From Acidiferrobacteraceae bacterium (GTDB taxonomy: Bacteria > Pseudomonadota > Gammaproteobacteria > Acidiferrobacterales > Acidiferrobacteraceae): DNA of 13,118 nt. The stretch's first letter is position 1; each line of letters begins with the position of its first letter. The notes below the pieces were generated by a model. That model made no database searches, was not told the DNA's origin, and saw nothing but the letters and a program-made list of their open reading frames with translations. Below are positions 1 to 5,494 of the stretch, piece by piece. Where the stretch lies: contig DAHWKH010000052.1 in assembly GCA_027343725.1 (NCBI GenBank), positions 1 to 13,118 of the forward strand. The letters run 5' to 3'. Made by a program: the position numbers and the translations under genes.

Positions 1-1
1 A

Positions 2-91
2 CGTGGTTTCGATTACCTGGCGAAGGTGGTAACCGGAATCCAATTCAGAGATGGTGTCGAGGTGACAGACGTCGATCAGGCTGCCGCTTGA
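2..91 (+). CDS. C-terminal fragment of an unrecognised protein, cut by the window edge
   Basis: An open frame enters from the left edge and ends at a TGA at 89-91, giving 29 residues with natural composition (RGFDYLAKVVTGIQFRDG, then VEVTDVDQAAA). I do not recognise the family. Its stop lies 5 bases from the convergently read end of the next gene, which is tight packing typical of a mobile element. It sits on the island side of the tRNA-His fragment at 607-654, so it is probably element cargo or a recombination gene. It is called real because both composition and spacing fit, but 29 residues cannot identify it. Confidence 0.4.
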   Translation, partial: RGFDYLAKVVTGIQFRDGVEVTDVDQAAA

Positions 92-96
92 TTCAC

Positions 97-330
97 TCAG
101 CCAAACACCAGATTTGACAATAACTCGATTTTTCCAGCCAGGAGCGCGCGCACCCAAGGTGTCTCGCGGCAACTCCAGGAAGAGAAAGCGAAGCGCATGG
201 CCTTCTCGCTCCGATGCAACTCGGCGGCCACCATGGGTATGGTCAGGAGCGTGCCATGTTTTTCAGCAATGCGGTCGGCCAAGGCCTGAATGCGTGCATC
301 ACGATCCGTGATAAGGGGGGGCTGGGGCAT
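97..330 (-). CDS. Small helix-turn-helix-like protein of the integrated element
   Basis: The product is 77 residues. The start is the ATG at 328-330, because an AGGAGAT ribosome binding site lies 6-7 bases upstream on the minus strand (about 336-342). A longer in-frame extension upstream lacks a site like this and reads through low-quality sequence. Residues 30-50 (TIPMVAAELHRSEKAMRFAF) have the spacing of a helix-turn-helix, like small AlpA/excisionase-type or plasmid-borne DNA-binding proteins. In such proteins a basic stretch and an aromatic strand usually follow. Here the end (KIELLSNLVFG) departs from that, so the C-terminus may be truncated or frameshifted. Its position next to a tRNA attachment site fits a regulator or directionality factor for the element, but that is inference. 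Confidence 0.55.
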   Translation of the reverse strand: MPQPPLITDRDARIQALADRIAEKHGTLLTIPMVAAELHRSEKAMRFAFSSWSCRETPWVRALLAGKIELLSNLVFG

Positions 331-606
331 GCGATGATCTCCTACGACAAACAATGATAAACTCAGCTTTGATGTATACATCCTGCCGTATTCTGGTGGT
401 GGGCGAATGGAGGCCATTTTATGGGGGCGTTTGGTTCCGCGGAAATGCGTGCGCGGTAGGTATAGCCAGCGGTGCACTGGCGGTGCAGTGCGCATATTCT
501 TACGTATAATAAAAATTAACATAACCTGTTGAAAAGAAAGGCGGATTACCTAATATACACAAATATAGGATATTGCAAGAAAACAAGGAGTTATACAATT
601 AGCGAA
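331..606. other. AT-rich non-coding end of the integrated element
   Basis: No gene is seen in this stretch. Bases 331-480 are of mixed composition and form the leader of the minus-strand HTH gene. They contain a 6-bp hairpin, GCACTG at 474-479 with CAGTGC at 486-491. From about 490 to 605 the DNA is strikingly AT-rich compared with everything to the right. It includes an imperfect palindrome at 549-569 (CCTA plus TAT pairing with ATA plus TAGG, one bulged base). AT-rich DNA with small dyads beside an attachment core is where integrase, excisionase or IHF arm sites usually lie, but no specific site can be proven by eye. Confidence 0.4.
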
Positions 607-654
607 GGATTGTGATTCCGGTTGGCGTGGGTTCGAATCCCATCGCTCACCCCA
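607..654 (+). other. tRNA-His(GTG) 3' fragment: probable attachment site of an integrated element
   Basis: The right half of a tRNA is clear. The anticodon loop is TTGTGAT (610-616, anticodon GTG), followed by the 3' anticodon strand TCCGG (617-621). The T-arm has stem GTGGG (627-631), loop TTCGAAT (632-638) and stem CCCAT (639-643). Then come the acceptor 3' strand CGCTCAC (644-650), discriminator C (651) and encoded CCA (652-654). The 5' half is missing: no D-arm or GTGAGCG acceptor strand precedes it, and the bases facing the anticodon stem (605-606, AA) no longer pair. Identity with tRNA-His therefore begins near 607. Elements that integrate into the 3' half of a tRNA leave this fragment on the chromosome-distal side, so the element lies to the left. 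It cannot be a working tRNA. Confidence 0.8.
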
Positions 655-1002
655 ATCCCTTTCATACAAAATCAGTTCTTCAATGTGTTAGGCGGGTCCG
701 GGGGGTGGCGTCGTTCTCAACCCGCATCTCCCACCGTCCTCGCGGGCTCGGGCGAGCGGGGCCAACAAGGCGCTCGGCCACCTGGAGCCGCTAGGCATTG
801 TGAAGGAACTGACGGCCCAGAAACGCATCGACGGAACTGCCGGACAGATAGGCCGCAGCCGCGGCAAGTGCGGCATTCACGTCCGGCGTTGACACTTCGG
901 CACGCACGAGGCGCCCGGATAACGGGGGCTCCGGACGGACGTTTCGACCCGCATTCTAACGGACCTGCATGGTAGGAGAGGGAGGGCGGTACTGGGGATA
1001 TG
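655..1002. other. Gap of 348 bases between attachment site and tRNA-Lys
   Basis: No intact gene is supported here. The only recognisable content is a short stretch resembling the C-terminus of a Fic protein (761-826, listed separately). Several open frames cross the region, but they have poor composition and no ribosome binding sites. No T-rich terminator for the tRNA-Lys transcript, which runs leftward, is evident. This looks like decayed DNA at the junction of island and backbone. Confidence 0.5.
761..826 (+). pseudogene. Possible Fic-family C-terminal remnant
   Basis: Twenty-two residues in one frame (ANKALGHLEPLGIVKELT then AQKR) resemble the winged-helix tail that follows the Fic (AMP-transferase) domain in many bacterial Fic proteins, where the pattern is roughly TANKAL-hLE-LGIVrElTg-rR. 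The expected following segment (an NRLFxYDxYLxIL-type strand) is absent. Upstream the similarity seems to move to another frame near 758-760 and then vanishes, and no start or HPFx core is present. It is best read as a scrap of a dead gene left by recombination next to the tRNA site. The family call is from memory of the motif and could be chance. Confidence 0.35.
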
Positions 1003-1078
1003 TGGTGGGCCGTCCAGGGCTCGAACCTGGGACCACCTGATTAAGAGTCAGCTGCTCTACCAACTGAGCTAACGGCCC
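1003..1078 (-). tRNA. tRNA-Lys (anticodon CTT)
   Basis: The minus strand reads as a complete 76-base tRNA. The 5' acceptor strand GGGCCGT pairs with ACGGCCC. The D-arm is AGCTCAGTTGGTAGAGC-like. The anticodon loop CTCTTAA carries CTT. The T-arm has loop TTCGAGC inside a CCAGG/CCTGG-type stem. The discriminator is A, and CCA is encoded (TGG on the plus strand at 1003-1005). A good promoter lies directly upstream at 1092-1119. It is transcribed leftward, toward the island junction. Confidence 0.96.
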
Positions 1079-1091
1079 GTGCGACTGCTGA

Positions 1092-1119
1092 AGTATAAAA
1101 CCTTTTTCGCTGACGGCAA
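1092..1119 (-). promoter_or_regulatory. Sigma70-type promoter of tRNA-Lys
   Basis: On the minus strand, TTGCCG (plus 1114-1119) and TATACT (plus 1092-1097) are separated by 16 bases. The -10 box ends 13 bases before the tRNA 5' end at 1078, which allows a short leader for 5' processing. A stretch rich in A and T between and around the boxes contrasts with the GC-rich surroundings. Confidence 0.65.
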
Positions 1120-1219
1120 GACATCGCGGGAAAAAAGTCCGGCTGTCACGATCGAGGTCGGTCCGCGCGGTCCGGATCACGGTCCCGAGCGGACGGTGCG
1201 CGCGCCGGACGCGGCGCCC

Positions 1220-2071
1220 TCATCCGAAATGCCCGGCGCGGAAATCCCTGACGGCACTTTCGATCTCCTCGCGGGTCGTCATCACGAAGGGCCCGTACTG
1301 CACGATCGGTTCGCCCAACGGGCGCCCGGCGACCAGGAAGACGCGCGCGTCCTCCTCGGCATGGAGGATCACCCCATCGGCATCGGGCCCATCGCTCAGC
1401 ACCGCCAGCTCGTGCCTCTTCAGGGTCTCTGCGCCAACGGACGCAGCGCCTTCGTACAAGACCGCGCAGGCATGCCGATCAGGGGCAAGGGGCTGGTGCC
1501 ACTCGTGTCCCGCGGGGATCCGGATATCCAGAATGAGCGGCTCGGTCAGGGGCCGTTGGATGGCCCCTTGCACGCCGCGACTCTCACCGGCCAGAACGAC
1601 CGCAACCGGGCCGCCGGCGGCTTCGACACGCGGGAGTTCGGAGGCCGTGAAATCCCGATACCATGGGGACCCCATTTTGGCGTGCGCCGGCAGGTTCAGC
1701 CACAGCTGAAAGCCCTCCATGCGGCCTTCGTGTTGTTCCGGCATCTCGGAGTGGATCACGCCCCGCGCGGCCACCATCCACTGCATCCCGCCGGTTTCGA
1801 GCAAGCCCTGATGTCCGGCGTTGTCTTGGTGGCGCATCCGGCCTTCGATCATGTAGGTGATGGTCTCGAAGCCGCGATGGGGGTGGTCCGGGAAGCCCGC
1901 CCGATAATCATCGGCCTCAGCGCTCCCGAAAAAATCGAGCATCAGGAAGGGGTCGAGGCGCCGCTGCAGGTCCTGGGACAGGAGTCTCGTCAGCTTGACC
2001 CCCGCCCCATCCAAGGTCTTCTGCCCGGGATGAGACCGCTCGATGCCGCGCGTGTTGCGTACGTGATCCAT
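1220..2071 (-). CDS. Pirin family protein (bicupin, possible quercetinase-type dioxygenase)
   Basis: The product is 283 residues, the usual size for bacterial pirins of the YhhW type. The start at 2071 is chosen because AGGAGG lies 8 bases upstream on the minus strand; an ATG 7 codons earlier overlaps that site. The N-terminal cupin carries the family metal ligands: DHPHRGFET (His63, His65) and ARGVIHSEMP (His107, Glu109), matching the His-His-His-Glu set that binds Fe(II) in pirins. The WLNLPAH segment (about residues 124-130) and the C-terminal cupin ending near FVMTTREEIESAVRDF are also typical. Bacterial pirins are cytosolic; some open flavonols such as quercetin and others bind regulatory partners, so the substrate cannot be deduced here. 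tRNA-Lys lies downstream on the same strand but has its own promoter. Confidence 0.93.
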   Translation of the reverse strand: MDHVRNTRGIERSHPGQKTLDGAGVKLTRLLSQDLQRRLDPFLMLDFFGSAEADDYRAGFPDHPHRGFETITYMIEGRMRHQDNAGHQGLLETGGMQWMVAARGVIHSEMPEQHEGRMEGFQLWLNLPAHAKMGSPWYRDFTASELPRVEAAGGPVAVVLAGESRGVQGAIQRPLTEPLILDIRIPAGHEWHQPLAPDRHACAVLYEGAASVGAETLKRHELAVLSDGPDADGVILHAEEDARVFLVAGRPLGEPIVQYGPFVMTTREEIESAVRDFRAGHFG

Positions 2072-2217
2072 GCCAATAACCTCCTCGCTCATCGCGAGCC
2101 CTGATCGGATCCGCCCCACAGAACCGGGTCGGCACAGGGCCATCGCTGGGGGTCGAACCGGATGTCTCGATAGGGTTTGAGTCCTGATGATACCAAAACC
2201 GGCGCGCACCCGCCCGA

Positions 2218-2243
2218 GGCGTCGAGGCCCCCCGTTCGACGCC
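2218..2243. other. 8-bp inverted repeat between the DsbG-like and pirin genes
   Basis: GGCGTCGA (2218-2225) and TCGACGCC (2236-2243) are perfect complements around a 10-base loop. It sits 46 bases downstream of the stop of the minus-strand DsbG-like gene. It could act as its transcript end, but no T-run follows on either strand. Confidence 0.3.
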
Positions 2244-2288
2244 CGAGGAGAGGAAAGCAAGCCCCGGCTCAACCTCCCCGTAACCGGG

Positions 2289-2876
2289 TCAGGGTCCCGC
2301 CCGACCGATAATCGCGGCAAGGCGCGTGGAAGTGAGGTATCCTTGGAACACATGGACGTGACCGGTTTGGCTGCGGTACACAAGCAGGGGGGCCATGCGC
2401 ATCCAGGGGTTCCCCTCGAGGGCCGTCAGTGCCTGGAAATTGGCCTGCAGGATGCGTTGCGTCGCGGGCCGCACGGGAATCGGCGCAACCGGCGCGCCCT
2501 GCGCCGAGAATCGGGATTCGGCGCGCGCGAGCGCCGCGCGCGGGTCGCGCGATTGCAGAATGGCGGCGGCCTTGCCCGCGCTGCTCGTCTTCAGATAACC
2601 CACGAGCAGCTGGCGGACAACCAGATGGTCGCGCGAGAGCAGCGGTGCAAGTCGGGTGAAAAGGGCGTGGTCGTTCGGCGCGTTCAGATCGATGAAGTCA
2701 TAGAGGACCTTCGGGCCTCGACCTTCGGCGATCCAATGCAAGCGTCCAAGATGCCGATAGAGCAGCTGGGCGTTGTTCTGCCAAGAGGCGGCGCGCGCGA
2801 CGGACAGATGCAGGAGGCATCCCCCCAGGAAGGCCATGGCCATCGCGAATACGCGGCGACTGTCACGTGGTGTCAT
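2289..2876 (-). CDS. DsbG-like exported thioredoxin-fold protein lacking the CXXC motif
   Basis: The product is 195 residues. The start at 2876 has a GGGGAGA site about 6 bases upstream; an ATG 5 codons earlier is a weaker alternative. Residues 1-30 form a signal peptide (basic N-terminus RDSRR, hydrophobic run AMAMAFLGGCLLHL, then VARA-A), so the protein should be periplasmic. The rest resembles the C-terminal thioredoxin domain of DsbC/DsbG-type isomerases: GRGPKVLYDFIDL, then LVGYLKTSSAGKAAAIL, then a late PLLVYRSQTGHVHVFQGY. Where the family has a C-P-Y-C active site just after the DFxDP strand, this protein reads DLNAPNDHALF, with no cysteine. The N-terminal dimerisation domain of true DsbG is also absent. 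It can therefore hardly act as an oxidoreductase; a binding or chaperone role, or decay, is possible. It is divergent from mrdA. Confidence 0.8.
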   Translation of the reverse strand: MTPRDSRRVFAMAMAFLGGCLLHLSVARAASWQNNAQLLYRHLGRLHWIAEGRGPKVLYDFIDLNAPNDHALFTRLAPLLSRDHLVVRQLLVGYLKTSSAGKAAAILQSRDPRAALARAESRFSAQGAPVAPIPVRPATQRILQANFQALTALEGNPWMRMAPLLVYRSQTGHVHVFQGYLTSTRLAAIIGRAGP

Positions 2877-3094
2877 CGGGTCTCTCCCCATCGAGGCCCG
2901 CTATCGGGTGAAGGCGGGCGTGATGTCGACTGCGCACCGAGTCTAGCAAACTTATCCGGGGCAACGCAGGGCCGAGCGAGGGCCGTTTGTCGGGAACGGC
3001 GCAACGATCCGGTTGTCGGAGCGAGCCTCTGCGTCCTGTGGAACCTCGGGCGGCGGTATCGGCGCGGTGTCCCGTTCTGTTCGAGGTCACCAGG

Positions 3095-5044
3095 ATGAAG
3101 CCCGCCCGCTTGCCCGATACGGGCAGAGAGCACAGGCTCTTCACATCGCGGATCATGGCCGCATTGGCGGTCGGAGGGCTGCTCGTAACGATCCTTCTCG
3201 GGCGGCTTGCGTACGTGCAAGTCTGGCGTCACGCGCATTATGCGGCGCTCGCGCGCGGCAATCTGATGCAGCCTGTGCCCGTGGTGCCACCGCGGGGGCT
3301 CATTCTCGACCGGCGCGGGATCGTGCTCGCCGACAATTACCCCGCCTACAACCTGACCGTCGAACCCCATCTCGTGGCCCACATGCACGCGCTGCTTGCG
3401 CGCGTCAAGGCGCTGATCGGCTTGAGCCTCCGGCAACGGCGCGCCTTTTTCCGGCGCATGCGCGCAACCGATGCCTTTGCGCACGTGGTGCTGCGCCGCG
3501 ATATCGCCTCGGCACAGGCCGCGGCCATCGCCGTGCATCTCTACGCACTGCAGGGGCTGCAGTTGATCGCGCAGCTGCGCCGCGACTATCCCCTGGACGG
3601 ATTGGCTGCCGATGTGGTGGGGTACGTCGCCCCGCAGACCGCGGCCGAGCAGGCGCACGAGACCGCGCGCGATGCCGCCTATCCGGACAGCGGGCAGACC
3701 GGAGTGGAGGCGCGCTATCAACGTCTCCTCATGGGCGTGCCGGGCTACAAGGACATCGAGGCCAACGCGCGCGGGCGGGTGGTGGGCGTGTTGAAGGAAA
3801 ACCCGGGGCGGCCGGGCGACAACCTCTATCTCACCATCAACGCGCAGATGCAGGCGGTCGCCGAGCAGATGTTGGGTCAGCAGCCCGGAGCGGTCGTCGC
3901 CTTGAACCCGCGCACGGGCGCCGTACTCGCGCTCGTCAGCAGTCCCGCCTTCAATCCCAACCCCTTCGTGACCGGCATCAGCGGCCGGCGCTACAAGGCC
4001 TTGCTCGACGATCCGGGCAAGCCGCTCGATGACCGCGTGCTAAACGGCCTGTACCCGCCTGGCTCCGCGATCAAGCCGTTCTACGCCTACGCGGCGCTGC
4101 AGACGCACTGGTTCCATCCCAGGCACCTGGTGCTCTGCCGCGGCACGTGGCACATACCCGGCAACAACCACCTGTTCCACGATTGGCTCCCCTGGGGCAT
4201 GGGGCGCATCGGTTTGCGCAAGGCCTTGGAGGAGTCCTCGGACGTGTATTTCTACCGACTCGCCTACCACATGGGCATTCGCCGCATGGCGCGCTGTCTC
4301 GAGGACTTCGGTTTCGGGCGCCCGACCGGAATCGATCTGCCGGGGGAATCCGCGGGCATCGTCCCCACGCCGCAGTGGATCAAGACGCACGATTCGCCCT
4401 GGTACGAGGGTGAGACGATCATCACGGGCATCGGCCAAGGACCGCTTCTGGTCACGCCGCTGCAGCTCGTCGACGCGTTGGCCGCGCTCGGCCACCACGG
4501 CGTGCGCATGCGTCCCAATGTGGTGCGCGCGGTGCAAAACCCCACCACCGGCCACGTCCGCTACCTGCGCCCGCACGCCGCAGCGCCGATTCCGCAAAGG
4601 CGTCCCGGCAGCCGGCGGCTGTTGCTGACAGACCTCACGAGTGTCATATCGGGATCCCTGGGGACGGCGCATATCATGGCCCACAACCTCCCGTACGCCG
4701 TGGCCGGCAAGACCGGCACGGCGCAGCTGTGGAGTACCCCTTGGCACGGCAAGTACCAAGGGCCCAAGCTCCACTCGGACGCCTTGTTCGTGGCGACGGC
4801 GCCGGTTCCTCATCCCCGTATCGTAGTCGGGGTGGTGCTTGAGCACGCAGGCTTTGGCGCCCGCTCGGCAGTGCCTACCAATATCGCGCGGGCGCTTATC
4901 AATATGGACCTGCTCGGCCATGTCCACGTCCGCAATGCCTCACCCGCACTCGTTGCGCGTTATCGGCGCAAACGCGCGCAATCCATGCGCCGTGCGACCC
5001 TGACAGCGGATCGCCTGAGCGCCCAGCGGCGCCCCATCGGCTGA
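3095..5044 (+). CDS. mrdA: Penicillin-binding protein 2, peptidoglycan D,D-transpeptidase
   Basis: The product is 649 residues, close to the usual size of PBP2 (about 630). The ATG at 3095 is chosen because GAGGT lies about 9 bases upstream and the protein then begins just before the membrane anchor. Order: cytoplasmic tail 1-18; one membrane segment, about 20-40 (AALAVGGLLVTILLGRL); pedestal domain with PPRGLILDRRG (65-75); transpeptidase domain from about 250 to 605. The catalytic motifs are all present: SxxK as YPPGSAIKPF (Ser324, Lys327), SxD as ESSDVYFY (Ser381-Asp383, the usual PBP2 variant of SxN), and KTG as AGKTGTAQ (539-541). PBP2 is inserted in the inner membrane and crosslinks lateral-wall peptidoglycan with RodA in the elongasome. 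Neither rodA nor mreBCD is next to it here. A basic tail (about 620-649) is longer than usual. Confidence 0.95.
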   Translation: MKPARLPDTGREHRLFTSRIMAALAVGGLLVTILLGRLAYVQVWRHAHYAALARGNLMQPVPVVPPRGLILDRRGIVLADNYPAYNLTVEPHLVAHMHALLARVKALIGLSLRQRRAFFRRMRATDAFAHVVLRRDIASAQAAAIAVHLYALQGLQLIAQLRRDYPLDGLAADVVGYVAPQTAAEQAHETARDAAYPDSGQTGVEARYQRLLMGVPGYKDIEANARGRVVGVLKENPGRPGDNLYLTINAQMQAVAEQMLGQQPGAVVALNPRTGAVLALVSSPAFNPNPFVTGISGRRYKALLDDPGKPLDDRVLNGLYPPGSAIKPFYAYAALQTHWFHPRHLVLCRGTWHIPGNNHLFHDWLPWGMGRIGLRKALEESSDVYFYRLAYHMGIRRMARCLEDFGFGRPTGIDLPGESAGIVPTPQWIKTHDSPWYEGETIITGIGQGPLLVTPLQLVDALAALGHHGVRMRPNVVRAVQNPTTGHVRYLRPHAAAPIPQRRPGSRRLLLTDLTSVISGSLGTAHIMAHNLPYAVAGKTGTAQLWSTPWHGKYQGPKLHSDALFVATAPVPHPRIVVGVVLEHAGFGARSAVPTNIARALINMDLLGHVHVRNASPALVARYRRKRAQSMRRATLTADRLSAQRRPIG

Positions 5045-5297
5045 TCATCACCGCCGTGACCACGTCCCGGCGCAGGGCCGGGTGAGGTACGAGTGCCCAG
5101 CCGATTCGGGTCATTTTGGCATCGGGCGCGATCGGGTTGTCCCGTTTCGGTTCTCCAAAAACGCCTTTGAGGCGGAGGAATCGAATCCTCGTGTTTCTCA
5201 TGAACAAAAAATCCTAATAGCTCGTCATCATAGGATATTCTGGGCCGCGCAAGCGCGGGAATTCCCGGCGAAGAGGGCGGCCTTGCAAAGGGATGCC
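5045..5297. other. Intergenic stretch downstream of mrdA with small hairpins
   Basis: No gene is supported between the mrdA stop and the promoter at 5298. A GC-rich hairpin without a T-run lies at 5066-5082 (CCCGGC/GCCGGG, 5-base loop), 22 bases after the mrdA stop, and is a possible mRNA end. Two more adjoining hairpins lie at 5162-5174 and 5175-5190. Around 5205-5235 there is a locally AT-rich patch with ATCCTA and TAGGAT in inverted orientation, 14-15 bases apart. Two overlapping minus-strand frames have no ribosome binding site and poor composition. Confidence 0.4.
5157..5174 (-). terminator. Possible minus-strand rho-independent terminator
   Basis: Read on the minus strand, the stem CGCCT, loop CAA and stem AGGCG are followed directly by TTTTT (plus-strand A-run 5157-5161). 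A second hairpin (GAGGA/TCCTC, 5175-5190) adjoins it. The stem is only 5 bp, and no minus-strand gene is seen to the right that would need it, so it may stop antisense transcription into mrdA or be chance. Confidence 0.3.
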
Positions 5298-5327
5298 TTG
5301 ACATCCCGCAAATTCCCTTGCTATAAA
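5298..5327 (+). promoter_or_regulatory. Sigma70-type promoter with extended -10, upstream of the adhesin cluster
   Basis: A perfect -35 box TTGACA (5298-5303) and a -10 box TATAAA (5322-5327) are 18 bases apart, and TGC precedes the -10 box as in extended -10 promoters. The start of transcription would fall near 5334. It points toward the TPR-sulfotransferase gene, leaving a leader of about 160 bases to its GTG start. It is the best promoter match in the window and probably drives the sulfotransferase and glycosyltransferase genes, with read-through to the autotransporter. Confidence 0.7.
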
Positions 5328-5366
5328 TGCGTCAAATAAAACTAAGACACAAGCAAAGTTCGACCA

Positions 5367-5386
5367 GGATCCCGACATCGGGGTCC
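5367..5386 (+). other. Leader hairpin upstream of the TPR-sulfotransferase gene
   Basis: GGATCCC (5367-5373) pairs with GGGGTCC (5380-5386), 7 bp with one G-T pair, around the 6-base loop GACATC. It lies about 35 bases after the predicted transcription start, inside the long 5' leader. Confidence 0.35.
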
Positions 5387-5494
5387 GGATCGGACACGAC
5401 GGACGACCGAACGGAAGCTGTTATCGAATTCGGCCGCCCGGGAGCGGGGTAGGGGTAAGGACTGCCGGACGGGACGGGGCGAGGAGAGCACGCC

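Noticed and set aside
1079..2104. Long plus-strand open frame (341 codons) opposite the pirin gene
   Set aside because: It is a shadow of the pirin coding frame in GC-rich DNA; the pirin frame has the conserved metal ligands and a good ribosome binding site.
2187..3098. Plus-strand open frame of 303 codons opposite the DsbG-like gene
   Set aside because: No ribosome binding site, Arg/Gly-rich composition typical of antisense frames, and no recognisable domain; the minus strand has a signal peptide and thioredoxin-like motifs.
5175..5190. T-arm-like sequence (GAGGA, ATCGAA, TCCTC) suggesting a tRNA
   Set aside because: The loop is 6 bases without TTC, and no acceptor, D-arm or anticodon arm can be built around it.
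4899..5304. Two overlapping minus-strand frames across the mrdA 3' end and the gap after it
   Set aside because: No ribosome binding site, no recognisable motif, and half of the sequence lies over the mrdA coding region.
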